The notes below the pieces were generated by a model. It did not search any database. It was not told the DNA's origin and saw nothing but the letters and a program-made list of their open reading frames with translations. The position numbers and the translations under genes are program-made. 64,000 bases of DNA, taken from positions 64,159 through 128,158 of the forward strand of contig NZ_CCXK01000017.1 of assembly GCF_000821305.1 (NCBI RefSeq), given 5' to 3'. Of the stretch, positions 7,701-17,302 are shown piece after piece (positions within the stretch are counted from its first letter, which is position 1; every line of letters begins with the position of its first letter). The stretch is from Clostridium culturomicium. GTDB taxonomy: Bacteria; Bacillota; Clostridia; Clostridiales; Clostridiaceae.

Positions 7701-9023
7701 ATGAAGAAAGTAGATATGACTAAGGGAAAGGTTATGTCAGTAATAATAGCATTGGCATTACCTATAATGGGAAGTTCATTATTACAATTTACATATAATT
7801 TAATTGATATGCTATGGGTTGGAGGGCTTGGTAGTGATGCAGTAGCAAGTATAGGTTCCTCCAGTTTTTTTCTCGGACTAGGATATTCTATTAATGCTTT
7901 AGTGGTAATAGGAGCAGGAATTAAAACTTCTCATGCTATAGGTGCTAAAAAGGAAGAAGCGGTAAGGGAATATATAAATGCAGCATCTTTTATAAACTTA
8001 ATTTTAGCTTTGGTTTATAGCTTAGCGTTAATTTTTTTAGGGAAAAACCTTATTGGATTTCTGAATCTTAACAATGCTACAGTTGAAAACAATGCATATT
8101 GGTATTTAGCAATGAGTGCCCCTATGATGTTTTTTACATTTTTTAATCTTTTATATACTAGGGTCCTTAATAGTTATGGAAATAATAAATCAGCATTAAA
8201 GATTAGTGCCACAGGAATTGTACTTAACATAATTTTTGACCCAATATTTATTTATGTATTTAAAATGGGTGTTGTTGGAGCAGCAACAGCTTCATTATTA
8301 GCAAATCTAGTTATGTTCATAATATTTATGATCAAATATAGAGAGATATTTAAGTTTAATTTTCAGGTTGGGATAAATAAAGAAAAGGCAGCGGAGATAA
8401 TTAGGTTAGGATTTCCTATGTCATTTCAAAGAATTCTCTTTACTTTGGTAAATATAATGTTAGCAAGAATAATAGCTAGTTTTGGTTCAAATGCTATTGC
8501 TGCTCAGAAGATAGGGCTTCAAATAGAATCCATAATATTTATGGTAATTGGAGGGTTAAATGGTGCAATTTCAAGCTTTGTAGGTCAAAACTTTGGGGCT
8601 AAGAAATATAGAAGAATCGTTGAAGGATATAATAGTTCATTAATAATAGGAATAATATATTCTTTAGCGACAGCTTTAATGTTTATATTTATACCAGAGA
8701 TATTTGTAAAACTATTTATCAGGGATGAATCAACGATTTTAATAGCTAGTGGATATTTAAGAATAGTAGCAGTATCACAAATCTTTAGCACCATAGAAAT
8801 GGTATCCAATGGATTATTCACTGGAATAGGAAAACCTAAAATTCCAGCCACTATTAGTATTATTTTTACGGCTTTAAGAATTCCCATGGCTTTAATATTA
8901 ATTAGATATATGGGAATAGATGGTGTTTGGTGGAGTATAGCTTTATCAAGTATATTAAAAGGAACCGTTGCTTATTTACTTTATAGGATTAATATAAAAG
9001 GGGGATATGCTAATGAAGAGTGA
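7701..9023 (+). CDS. MATE-family multidrug/cation efflux protein
   Basis: Twelve-helix inner-membrane antiporter of 440 aa, of the NorM/DinF type driven by Na+ or H+. The N-terminal sequence IIALALPIMGSSLLQFTYNLIDMLWVGGLG is the standard MATE opening, and the second half repeats it (GFPMSFQRILFTLVNIMLARII). The ribosome site is GAGAGGTGA before ATG 7701. The end of the gene overlaps the start of gshAB by 11 bp, so the two are translationally linked. The pairing suggests export of a glutathione-linked or oxidative-stress compound, but that is inference. Confidence 0.92.
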   Translation: MKKVDMTKGKVMSVIIALALPIMGSSLLQFTYNLIDMLWVGGLGSDAVASIGSSSFFLGLGYSINALVVIGAGIKTSHAIGAKKEEAVREYINAASFINLILALVYSLALIFLGKNLIGFLNLNNATVENNAYWYLAMSAPMMFFTFFNLLYTRVLNSYGNNKSALKISATGIVLNIIFDPIFIYVFKMGVVGAATASLLANLVMFIIFMIKYREIFKFNFQVGINKEKAAEIIRLGFPMSFQRILFTLVNIMLARIIASFGSNAIAAQKIGLQIESIIFMVIGGLNGAISSFVGQNFGAKKYRRIVEGYNSSLIIGIIYSLATALMFIFIPEIFVKLFIRDESTILIASGYLRIVAVSQIFSTIEMVSNGLFTGIGKPKIPATISIIFTALRIPMALILIRYMGIDGVWWSIALSSILKGTVAYLLYRINIKGGYANEE

Positions 9024-11337
9024 TTTATTAATGCAAGTGAAAGAACTAACATATTTAGATAAACATTTATTATGCGGCGACTTTGGACTGGAGAGAGAAG
9101 GGTTAAGGGTTGATAGTAATGGAGTTTTATCCTTTGAAAAGCATCCAGAGATATTCGGAGACAAGATTTCAAATCCCTATATAACTACTGATTTTTCAGA
9201 AAGTCAAATAGAGTTAATTACGCCTGCATTTAATAGTTGTGAGAAAACATATAATTTTTTAAGTAATCTTTATAACATTGTAGTCCTTGATATTAAAGAA
9301 GATGAGTATATATGGTCTCAATCTATGCCATGTATAATACCAAGTGATAAAGAAATTCCAATTGTAACTTATAATGAAGATTCCCAGGCAGGATATGAAG
9401 CTAGGTCATATAGAGAACTGCTGATGAAAAAGTATGGTGGCAAGAAACAATTGATATCTGGAATTCACTATAATTTTTCATTTAATGAAGAAATGATTAA
9501 AAGGCTTTATGAAAATAACAATGAAGAAATTGAATTTAAACAGTTTAAAGACGACATATACTTGAAAATGGCTAGGAATTATCTTAGATATAGATGGTTA
9601 ATCTTATATTTGCTAGGTGGCACAGGAGTAATACATGAGAGTTATACAAAGGAGTGTGTACGTCAATTAGAGGAAGTTGCGGATGGAGCCTTTTCAAATG
9701 AGGGAGCTGTATCTTATAGAAATAGTGAATGTGGGTACAAAAACAAAGTTGACTTGTATCCAGATTATTCATCTGCTGCTGGATATGTTAAAAGCATAAA
9801 TGAATATATTGAAAATGGTATAATTGAAAGTCATAAAGAATTATATAGTTCCGTTAGGCTAAAAGCAAAGGATAATAATAATCTCCTAGAATCAATAGAG
9901 ATTGATGGTATTAATTATTTAGAATACAGAAGCATAGATATAAATCCTTTTGACAAGTGTGGTGTCAGCCTTGATGACTTAAAGTTCCTTCAGGTATTTA
10001 ACATTTTCTTGCTATTAAGGGAAGAGCAAAATTATGAAAAGTGGCAAGAGGAAGCTGATGAAAATCAAAACTTAATAGCTAGATATGGTCATGAGAATAT
10101 TGATTTAAAGTTAAATGGTGAAGCTATTAAAAGGGAAGCTTGGTCATTGGATATTTTAGAGGAAATTAAACTTATAAATAATGAACTTTCTTTAGGAAAA
10201 GAAAATATTATAGATTTAATGATTGAAAAAGTTAAAAATTATAAATTAACCTACTCATATAAAATTATAGAAAAGGTTAAAAACGAAGGCTTTGTTGAAG
10301 CTTATATGAGTTTATCTAAAGGATATAAAAAGGATGCCTTTAATAATAGATTTAGATATATTGGGTATGAAGATATGGAGCTTTCAACTCAAATTTTATT
10401 AAAAGAAGCTATAAAAAGAGGAATAAAGGTAGAAATTATTGATGAAAGTGATAATTTTATTTCTCTTGAGAAAAACAATAAGGTTGAATATGTGAAACAA
10501 GCAACTAAAACATCTAAAGATAATTATATTTCAGTGCTAATGATGGAAAATAAGGTTGTAACTAAGAAGATCCTTGAAAAAGCTGGAATAAGAATACCTT
10601 CAGGTATGGAATTTCATGATATAGAAACGGCTATGAATAATGCAGATAAATTTATCAATAAGCCTATAGTTATAAAGCCAAAGTCAACAAACTTTGGACT
10701 TGGAATTAGTATATTTAATGAAGGCAGTAAAAAAGAAGATATAGAAAAGGCTTTAAATATTGCATTTAAATATGATAGAACTGTACTTGTTGAAGAGTTT
10801 ATTGAAGGTAAGGAATATAGATTTTTAGTTATAGGAGACGCTGTGGCTGGAATACTTCATAGGGTTCCAGCTAATGTTGTGGGTGATGGAAGTAGAACCA
10901 TAACAGAATTAGTTGCAGAGAAAAATATGAATCCACTTAGGGGCAGAGGTTATAAAACACCTTTAGAGAAGATTAATTTAGATGATAATGTTGACCTGTT
11001 TTTAAAGCAAAGTAATAAGACTGTATCTTATATACCTAAAGATGGTGAGGTTGTTTATCTACGAGAAAATTCCAATATAAGTACAGGTGGAGATAGTGTG
11101 GATTTTACCGATGGCATACCAGAGAAGTTTAAAAAGATTGCAGTTGATGCAGCAAAGGCAGTTGGAGCTAAAATCTGTGGAGTGGATATGATAATAAAAG
11201 ACTATGATGATAAGAATTCCAGCTATGGAATAATAGAATTAAACTTTAACCCAGCAATTCATATTCATTCATATCCCTATATAGGTAAAGAAAGAGAGAT
11301 AGCAAAAGCTATATTAAAGTTGTTAGAGCTTATATAG
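9013..11337 (+). CDS. gshAB: Bifunctional glutamate-cysteine ligase/glutathione synthetase (GshAB/GshF)
   Basis: Makes glutathione from Glu, Cys and Gly in one polypeptide of 774 aa. The N-terminal ~480 residues match the E. coli GshA-type ligase (FGLEREGLRVD, TDFSESQIELITP, GIHYNFSF, YRSIDINPFD). The C-terminal ~290 are an ATP-grasp domain (KPIVIKPKSTNFGLGISIF, VEEFIEGKEYRFLVI, VDMIIKDY, IIELNFNPAIHIH). Length equals known GshF proteins. ATG 9007 is only 2 nt from the AAAGGGGG site; ATG 9013 has 8-nt spacing and is preferred. It overlaps the MATE gene. Confidence 0.93.
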   Translation: MKSDLLMQVKELTYLDKHLLCGDFGLEREGLRVDSNGVLSFEKHPEIFGDKISNPYITTDFSESQIELITPAFNSCEKTYNFLSNLYNIVVLDIKEDEYIWSQSMPCIIPSDKEIPIVTYNEDSQAGYEARSYRELLMKKYGGKKQLISGIHYNFSFNEEMIKRLYENNNEEIEFKQFKDDIYLKMARNYLRYRWLILYLLGGTGVIHESYTKECVRQLEEVADGAFSNEGAVSYRNSECGYKNKVDLYPDYSSAAGYVKSINEYIENGIIESHKELYSSVRLKAKDNNNLLESIEIDGINYLEYRSIDINPFDKCGVSLDDLKFLQVFNIFLLLREEQNYEKWQEEADENQNLIARYGHENIDLKLNGEAIKREAWSLDILEEIKLINNELSLGKENIIDLMIEKVKNYKLTYSYKIIEKVKNEGFVEAYMSLSKGYKKDAFNNRFRYIGYEDMELSTQILLKEAIKRGIKVEIIDESDNFISLEKNNKVEYVKQATKTSKDNYISVLMMENKVVTKKILEKAGIRIPSGMEFHDIETAMNNADKFINKPIVIKPKSTNFGLGISIFNEGSKKEDIEKALNIAFKYDRTVLVEEFIEGKEYRFLVIGDAVAGILHRVPANVVGDGSRTITELVAEKNMNPLRGRGYKTPLEKINLDDNVDLFLKQSNKTVSYIPKDGEVVYLRENSNISTGGDSVDFTDGIPEKFKKIAVDAAKAVGAKICGVDMIIKDYDDKNSSYGIIELNFNPAIHIHSYPYIGKEREIAKAILKLLELI

Positions 11338-11541
11338 ATATATATAGATAGACATACAGATGATAGATAGGTTAAAAATAATTAAATTAAGGTCTGATTT
11401 AAGAAGGATTAGAAAATAAACTCAGATAAAAGTTTGATAGTATTAACTTAGTTATAAACATATATAATTGTAATTTCATAGTAATATTTAAAGTTCATAT
11501 GGTAAAGCTAATACTAAAATACTTTGAATGGAGAGGGTAGA
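11338..11541. other. Intergenic region with a short TAGATA simple repeat
   Basis: The first ~40 bp are a degenerate TAGATA/GATAGA run (11338-11375). The remainder is AT-rich and should hold the hcp promoter; none is clear enough to place. Confidence 0.4.
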
Positions 11542-13200
11542 ATGGATTATCCTATGTTTTGCTATCAATGTGAACAAACCGCGGGGGGAAAAGGGTGTAC
11601 AAAAGTTGGAGTCTGTGGGAAAACCCCTGAAATTGCAGCCCTTCAAGATTTACTTGTATATCAGGCCAAGGGCATTTCCTGTTATGCAAAGGAGTTAATA
11701 AAAAAAGGTGAGAAGATAAATAAGGAGATTGTAAGTTTTGTTGAAAATTCATTATTTACAACCCTTACAAATGTTAACTTTGATCGTGATGCTCATGAAA
11801 AAATGCTAAGAAAATCTCAAGAAATAAAACAAGATTTAAGAAGCAAAGTGTCAAGCTGTGAAGATTGTTGTGAGCAGGCAGCATATAATTTAAGTGATAC
11901 CCTAGATGGAATGTTAGAGGATGCAAAAAAGGCTGGAATAATGTACGACCAAACTTTAGATCCAGATATACGTTCCTTAAGACAAACTATCATTTATGGA
12001 TTAAAGGGAATTTCAGCTTATGGTCATCAAGCTAGAGAGCTTGGGTACTATAATGATGAGGTAGATGAATTTTATTTCAAGGCATTAGCAGCAACTTGTG
12101 ATGATAAATTAACAGTAGAAGACTTAATTACTTTAACCTTAAAGACAGGGGATATGAGTGTTGCTGTTATGCAGAAATTAGATGAAGCAAACACCACAGT
12201 ATATAAAAATCCAGCACCTCATAAAGTAAATGTTCACTATAAAAAGGGTCCATTTATAATAGTTTCTGGACATGATTTAAAAGATTTAGAAATGATATTA
12301 AAGCAAACAGAAGGCAAAGGAATAAATGTATATACCCATGGTGAAATGATTCCTTGTCATGGTTATCCAGAGCTTAATAAGTATCCTCATTTAGTTGGAA
12401 ACTTTGGCGGTGCATGGCAAGACCAACAGAAGGAATTTGATAATATTCCAGGCTGTATATTAATGACTACCAATTGTCTTATGAAGCCTAGAGATTCCTA
12501 CAAGGATAGAATTTTTACAACTAGCGTGGTTGGCTGGGAAGGCGTAAAATATATAGGAAAAACTGAAACTGGAGAAAAAGACTTTAGTGAAATAATAAAT
12601 AAAGCACTAGAGCTTGGTGGATTTGAAGAAGATCAAGAGCCAAAGGAAATATTAGTGGGCTTTGGACATCATGCTACCTTAAGCAATGCTCCAGCTATTA
12701 TTGATGCAGTTAAATCAGGAAAGCTAAGACACTTCTTTTTAATAGGAGGCTGTGATGGAGCAAGACCTGGAAGAAACTACTATACAAACTTTGCAAAGAA
12801 AGTTCCAAAGGATTGTATTATACTTACACTAGCTTGTGGTAAATATAGATTTAATAAGTTAAACTTTGGAGAACTTGAAGGGCTTCCAAGACTTTTAGAT
12901 GTTGGACAATGTAATGATGCTTATTCAGCTGTCAGGATAGCCTTAGCACTCGCAGATGCCTTTGACACAGATGTGAACTGTTTACCACTTTCAATAATAC
13001 TATCTTGGTATGAACAGAAAGCAGTTGCAGACCTATTGGCACTATTATCCTTAGGTGTAAAAGGAATATATCTTGGACCATCCTTACCAGCATTTTTAAG
13101 TCCAAATGTACTTCAATATCTAGTTGATACCTTTGATATCAAACCTATAAGCACACCAGAAAAGGATTTGGCAGCCTGCTTAGAGGTTCCTGTAAAATAA
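11542..13200 (+). CDS. hcp: Hybrid cluster protein / hydroxylamine reductase
   Basis: Iron-sulfur-oxygen enzyme of 552 aa that acts on NO or hydroxylamine under nitrosative stress. The N-terminal cysteines C7, C10, C19 and C25 (CYQCEQTAGGKGC then C) form the CX2CX8CX5C cluster site of clostridial Hcp. Later motifs include HGEMIPCHGYPELN, TTNCL, GGCDGARPGRNYYT, LACGKYRFN and SWYEQKAV, which hold the hybrid-cluster ligands. The track begins at a TTG at 11524, but GGAGAGGG at 11530 sets ATG 11542. A siroheme-type reductase-like gene follows 14 bp later, probably one operon. Confidence 0.95.
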   Translation: MDYPMFCYQCEQTAGGKGCTKVGVCGKTPEIAALQDLLVYQAKGISCYAKELIKKGEKINKEIVSFVENSLFTTLTNVNFDRDAHEKMLRKSQEIKQDLRSKVSSCEDCCEQAAYNLSDTLDGMLEDAKKAGIMYDQTLDPDIRSLRQTIIYGLKGISAYGHQARELGYYNDEVDEFYFKALAATCDDKLTVEDLITLTLKTGDMSVAVMQKLDEANTTVYKNPAPHKVNVHYKKGPFIIVSGHDLKDLEMILKQTEGKGINVYTHGEMIPCHGYPELNKYPHLVGNFGGAWQDQQKEFDNIPGCILMTTNCLMKPRDSYKDRIFTTSVVGWEGVKYIGKTETGEKDFSEIINKALELGGFEEDQEPKEILVGFGHHATLSNAPAIIDAVKSGKLRHFFLIGGCDGARPGRNYYTNFAKKVPKDCIILTLACGKYRFNKLNFGELEGLPRLLDVGQCNDAYSAVRIALALADAFDTDVNCLPLSIILSWYEQKAVADLLALLSLGVKGIYLGPSLPAFLSPNVLQYLVDTFDIKPISTPEKDLAACLEVPVK

Positions 13201-13214
13201 GAAGGTAAATATAA

Positions 13215-13883
13215 ATGAGTGGTCATGGAAATCTACAAAAGATTAAAAATGGAAAGAGGACCTATGGAATAACTCCTCATATACCAGGTGGTTTTATAAC
13301 TCCAGAGGATCTTATTAAAATAGGTGAGGTTGCAAAAAAATACAAGGGTGTTTTAAAGCTAACCTCTGGTCAGAGAATTTTAATAACAAATTTAAAGGAA
13401 GAGGATCTAGCTGATATATGGGATGAACTAGGGATGGAGCCGGCTGTAAGAAATCAAAACTCTTTAAAAAATGTTGAGATATGTCCTGCCAACTATTGTA
13501 AGAGATCTAAATATCCTACCATAGGAATCGGTATGAAAATAAGCAAGAATTTTCATGGCATGGACTTACCATGTAGAACTAAAATAGGTGTTTGTGGGTG
13601 TAAAAATGCATGCACAAGTGTTTACGCTAAAGATCTTGGAGTTTTAGTTGATGTGGATGGAAAGTTTTTTATTACAGTAGGTGGGAGTGCAGGACATAAT
13701 CCACGCAGTTCGGATATTTTAATAAAAGGTTTATCAGAAAAGGAAGCTTTTCTGATGGTAAAGAGCATATTAAATTATTATAATGAAAATGCTCAAATGG
13801 GTGAAAAACTTGGAGATTTTGTAGATAGAATAAGCATAGATAAATTTAGAGAAGATGTTTTGAGAGATTTAAAGGAAGAATGA
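13215..13883 (+). CDS. Small nitrite/sulfite reductase-like protein (siroheme/4Fe-4S)
   Basis: A 222-aa single-module version of the nitrite/sulfite reductase fold. The N-terminal half has the ferredoxin-like segment (ITPHIPGGFITPEDL, LTSGQRILITNL). The cluster cysteines are in CPANYC (about residues 94-99) and CGCKNACTSVYAKDLGV. The family binds 4Fe-4S and usually siroheme for six-electron reductions. It is shorter than assimilatory enzymes, which carry two such modules. Its position directly after hcp suggests it handles nitrite or another nitrogen oxide (inference from context); sulfite is the alternative. Confidence 0.85.
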   Translation: MSGHGNLQKIKNGKRTYGITPHIPGGFITPEDLIKIGEVAKKYKGVLKLTSGQRILITNLKEEDLADIWDELGMEPAVRNQNSLKNVEICPANYCKRSKYPTIGIGMKISKNFHGMDLPCRTKIGVCGCKNACTSVYAKDLGVLVDVDGKFFITVGGSAGHNPRSSDILIKGLSEKEAFLMVKSILNYYNENAQMGEKLGDFVDRISIDKFREDVLRDLKEE

Positions 13884-13962
13884 TTAAAAAGGGTATATCA
13901 TATGTAGAAAAATTAAGTTTAGCAATTCTTAATTAAAAAAATCCTTTAACTTATAGAATTTA

Positions 13963-13984
13963 AAATAGAATTTAAATTCTATTT
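13963..13984. repeat. Perfect 22-bp palindrome downstream of the reductase gene
   Basis: AAATAGAATTT followed by AAATTCTATTT is exactly self-complementary. It lies 6 bp before the terminator stem. It may be a secondary 3' hairpin or a protein site. Confidence 0.6.
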
Positions 13985-13989
13985 ACACA

Positions 13990-14035
13990 AGAAAACTTGA
14001 AGTTGTGTTATAACAATTTCAAGTTTTCTATTTTT
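13990..14035 (+). terminator. Rho-independent terminator of the hcp operon
   Basis: AGAAAACTTGAA (13990-14001) pairs with TTCAAGTTTTCT (14018-14029), with an inner TTGT/ACAA stem, followed by ATTTTT. Confidence 0.9.
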
Positions 14036-14149
14036 ATATTAAAGTTGAAGCATATGAATTATTATTAAAAATAAAATGTTATTATATGGTAAAGATCATT
14101 AATAAAGCTTATAATAGGAAATATGTTACATGATGAAGGGGGAATTTTA

Positions 14150-15961
14150 ATGGCAAAGGCATTGCTTGCAAGAAAGGATGTAGATCAAGCTCTTACTTGG
14201 GACTTGAGTGCAATCTACGCAACAGAAGAAGCATTCCAAGATGATGTGAAAAAGATGAAAGAGTTATCTGACAGTATTGAAGGACGATATAAAGGAAAAT
14301 TAAACACTGCGGAAAGCATCAATAGCTGCTTGGATGAGCTTAAGGAATTGTATAAAATCATAGGTTTAACAGTGGAGTATGTACAACTTGCAGTATCAGT
14401 GGACTATACCAATAATGAAAATCAAGATAAAGCTTTTAAGGTAATGAATTTATTTTCTGAAATCGAAAGTAAACTTAGCTTCATAAATAGTGAAATTATT
14501 GAAGCTGATGAAAAGGTTTTGGAGGAAGCAATTAATTTATCTAAGGAAAATAGCAATTTCTTAAAAGAGAAAATAAGAAATAAAGCTCATGTTCTTCATC
14601 CAGAGGTTGAAAGAGTTTTAGCAGCATTATCAGAAACCATGGAGGGACCGTATAAAATCTATGAGCAGGCAAAACATGCTGATATGGATTTTAAAACCTT
14701 TGAAGTTAATGGGAAAACTTATCCATTAGGATATGCTCTTTTTGAAAATAATTACGAGTATGAAAAAGATCCAGTTGTTAGAAGAGCTGCGTTTAAAGCT
14801 TTTTCTGATAAGTTAAAGGAATATGAAAACACCACTGCTGCTGCATATCAGCTTCAAGTTCAAAAGGAAAAGACAATGGCAACCTTAAGGGGTTTTGATT
14901 CAGTTATTGACAGTCTTCTTTTCCCACAACAGGTTGGACGAGATTTATACAATAGACAGATAGATTTAATTACAGAAAAGCTTGCACCTCATATGAGAAA
15001 GTATGCAAGACTTCTTAAAAAGATTCATGGTCTTGAGGAAATGACTTTCGCAGATTTGAAAATTGCAGTAGATTCAGAATATGACCCAGAGGTTTCAGTT
15101 GAAGAATCCAAAAATTATATTGAGGATGCCTTAGCTATACTTGGTGAAGATTATTTAGAATTAGTTAAAAGAGCTTATAGTGAAAGATGGGTTGATTTTG
15201 CTCAAAATAAAGGCAAATCAACAGGTGGATTCTGTGCATCGCCTTATGGAAGTCATCCATTTATTTTATTATCTTGGAGTGAAAAGATGTCAGAGGTGTT
15301 TACCTTAGCTCATGAGCTTGGTCATGCAGGACACTTTAGCTTCTGTAATGAAGCACAAAATATATTTGATACAGATGTTTCAACTTATTTTGTTGAAGCA
15401 CCATCAACCATGAATGAACTTCTTATGGCAAATTATCTTATAAAAACTAATGAAGATAAAAGATTTAGAAGATGGGTGTTATCTTCAATGATTTCAAACA
15501 CCTACTATCATAACTTTGTTACTCACCTTTTAGAAGCTGCTTATCAAAGAGAAGTATATAAAATCATCGATGCTGGTGGAAGTGTTCAAGCTGAAACTCT
15601 TAGCAGAATAAAGAGAGAGGTTCTTGAAAAGTTCTGGGGTGAGGATGTTAAGATTAATGAAGGTGCTGAACTTACTTGGATGAGACAGCCACATTATTAT
15701 ATGGGACTTTACTCCTATACTTATAGTGCTGGACTCACAATTGGTACAGAAGTGAGCAAGAGAATTTTAAAAGAGGGACAGCCAGCCATTGAGGATTGGA
15801 GAGAGGTTCTTAAAGCAGGTGGAACTAAATCTCCTGTTGAACTTGCAAAAATGGCAGGGGTGGATATAACTACAGATAAACCTCTTCTTGATACCATTGA
15901 GTATATAGGAAGCATTATTGATGAAATTGTGAAGCTTACTGAGGAAATTGAAGGAAAGTAG
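14150..15961 (+). CDS. pepF: Oligoendopeptidase F (M3 family)
   Basis: Cytosolic zinc peptidase of 603 aa that degrades oligopeptides. The M3 zinc site is HELGH at residues 388-392 (AHELGHAGH), with the third ligand in EAPSTMNELL. The C-terminal YSYTYSAGLTIG and the N-terminal M3B segment (TWDLSAIYATEEAFQ) match PepF. The frame can begin at ATG 14123, but AAGGGGG at 14136 positions ATG 14150, and homologues start at MAKALLARKDV-like sequence. It is monocistronic with its own terminator. Confidence 0.95.
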   Translation: MAKALLARKDVDQALTWDLSAIYATEEAFQDDVKKMKELSDSIEGRYKGKLNTAESINSCLDELKELYKIIGLTVEYVQLAVSVDYTNNENQDKAFKVMNLFSEIESKLSFINSEIIEADEKVLEEAINLSKENSNFLKEKIRNKAHVLHPEVERVLAALSETMEGPYKIYEQAKHADMDFKTFEVNGKTYPLGYALFENNYEYEKDPVVRRAAFKAFSDKLKEYENTTAAAYQLQVQKEKTMATLRGFDSVIDSLLFPQQVGRDLYNRQIDLITEKLAPHMRKYARLLKKIHGLEEMTFADLKIAVDSEYDPEVSVEESKNYIEDALAILGEDYLELVKRAYSERWVDFAQNKGKSTGGFCASPYGSHPFILLSWSEKMSEVFTLAHELGHAGHFSFCNEAQNIFDTDVSTYFVEAPSTMNELLMANYLIKTNEDKRFRRWVLSSMISNTYYHNFVTHLLEAAYQREVYKIIDAGGSVQAETLSRIKREVLEKFWGEDVKINEGAELTWMRQPHYYMGLYSYTYSAGLTIGTEVSKRILKEGQPAIEDWREVLKAGGTKSPVELAKMAGVDITTDKPLLDTIEYIGSIIDEIVKLTEEIEGK

Positions 15962-15980
15962 TAGAATTGAAAACTAATCA

Positions 15981-16008
15981 GACTGAGCTTTTGCTCAGTC
16001 TTTTCGTT
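15981..16008 (+). terminator. Rho-independent terminator of pepF
   Basis: GACTGAGC-TTTT-GCTCAGTC (15981-16000) is a perfect 8-bp stem with a 4-nt loop, followed by TTTTCGTTT. Confidence 0.92.
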
Positions 16009-16167
16009 TATTTTAAATGAGACATTATAACTAAGTAGAATAATTATATGAAATTTTCATAATTGACTATATAAAATAAAATTGTTGAAAAGGTGATAAA
16101 ATCGATTAGGGGTAATATGCTTAAATTACTTAATTTAAAATTCTAATTTTACACTCAGGAGAAGATA

Positions 16168-16740
16168 ATGTCTTATAAAGAATACAAACCAAGTGATGAA
16201 CTTAAAATGTTTATAAAATGTTTTTGGATAATGGAAAAGGATTATAGTATTAATTCTAGAAATAAAGGGCTTGAATTTCTATGGACAACAGGTTTAACGG
16301 AAATATTATATATAATTGGAAACAAATTTAAGTATTTAAATGGAGAAGCTGAAGAAATACTATATTCAAAGGACAATAATGAAATTGTAGATTATTTAAA
16401 TAGATATTGTTCAAATTTTATAAGAAATGATGAGTTTTCAAAGGTTTTACATAAAATATATACGGAGGACAATATTTCTTTGCAAGAATTAGCTGAAGAG
16501 TCTAATTTGTCCTTAAGGCAGTTTGAAAGAAAGGTTAAGAAGTTTACAGGGTTCACACCTAAGCAGCTAGTTACAATAGTTAGATTTTATAGAGCCAGAA
16601 AAACAATGTTGTTTACAAAGGATTATATTCAAGTGATGACAGATTTGGGGTACTATGATTATTCTCATTTTAGCAAAGATTTTAAAAAGTATTTCAGCAT
16701 AACTCCAAAGGAATTTATTGATATCTACAACAGATATTGA
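16168..16740 (+). CDS. AraC-family regulator with a shortened N-terminal domain
   Basis: The C-terminal ~100 aa are an AraC DNA-binding domain with two helix-turn-helix units (ISLQELAEESNLSLRQFERKVKKFTGFTPKQ and VMTDLGYYDYSHFSKDFKKYFSITP). The N-terminus starts like DUF6597 sensors (YKPSDELKMFIKCFW), but the protein is only 190 aa against the usual 260-280. The middle of the sensor domain appears to be missing, so effector sensing may be lost or changed. CAGGAG precedes the ATG. The VOC protein 79 bp downstream is a common partner and a likely target. Confidence 0.82.
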   Translation: MSYKEYKPSDELKMFIKCFWIMEKDYSINSRNKGLEFLWTTGLTEILYIIGNKFKYLNGEAEEILYSKDNNEIVDYLNRYCSNFIRNDEFSKVLHKIYTEDNISLQELAEESNLSLRQFERKVKKFTGFTPKQLVTIVRFYRARKTMLFTKDYIQVMTDLGYYDYSHFSKDFKKYFSITPKEFIDIYNRY

Positions 16741-16819
16741 TTTATATATGTCGCTTTTTTACAATACTAAATTTAGAGAATTAAATATAATTTAGATATA
16801 AAACTAAGGAGGAAGAAAA

Positions 16820-17203
16820 ATGATAAACAAGATTGGAAAAATAACATTATATGTGAATAATCAAGAGGAAGCTAAGGAGTTCTGGACTAATAAGATGGGA
16901 TTTGTTGTAAAGCTTGAGCAGCCTATGGGACCTAATATGAAGTGGCTGGAGGTTGGACCAAGTGCAGAAGAATTTACATCTTTTGTTTTATATGAAAAGC
17001 AATTGATGAAATCACAAAATCCCGAAGCAAATGTGTCTCATCCAAATATTATTTTAAGTACAAGTGATATTCAAAGTACTTATGATGAAATGAAGGCAAA
17101 GGACATTAAAGTTGAAGAATTAATGATTATGCCTTATGGGAAGATGTTTGTATTTAAAGATCAGGATAACAATGATTACTTAGTAAGGGAAGATAAATAT
17201 TAA
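16820..17203 (+). CDS. VOC-superfamily (glyoxalase/bleomycin-resistance-like) protein
   Basis: A 127-aa protein with two beta-alpha-beta-beta-beta modules: IGKITLYVNNQEEAKEFWTNKMGF and HPNIILSTSDIQSTYDEMKAKDIKV, ending FKDQDNNDYLVRE. The family uses a metal centre for isomerisation, dioxygenation or drug binding; which applies here is unknown. AAGGAGGAAG before the ATG is a strong ribosome site. It is probably expressed with or controlled by the AraC-type gene just upstream. Confidence 0.85.
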   Translation: MINKIGKITLYVNNQEEAKEFWTNKMGFVVKLEQPMGPNMKWLEVGPSAEEFTSFVLYEKQLMKSQNPEANVSHPNIILSTSDIQSTYDEMKAKDIKVEELMIMPYGKMFVFKDQDNNDYLVREDKY

Positions 17204-17216
17204 TAATGAAGATTAA

Positions 17217-17252
17217 AAAAGAGTGCAAAATTTTAGCACTCTTACTTTTTTT
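17217..17252. terminator. Bidirectional terminator between the VOC and glucosaminidase genes
   Basis: AAGAGTGC (17219-17226) pairs with GCACTCTT (17236-17243). A T-run follows on the plus strand and an A-run precedes it, so it can end both converging transcripts. Confidence 0.88.
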
Positions 17253-17302
17253 TATTATATGAGAAAGTTAATATTTAAATATACATACTAGGAAAGTGAA
17301 AC

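Noticed and set aside
7701..9023. MATE protein as the missing arsenite exporter
   Set aside because: No member of this family is known to me to carry arsenite, and it is coupled to gshAB rather than to the ars operators.
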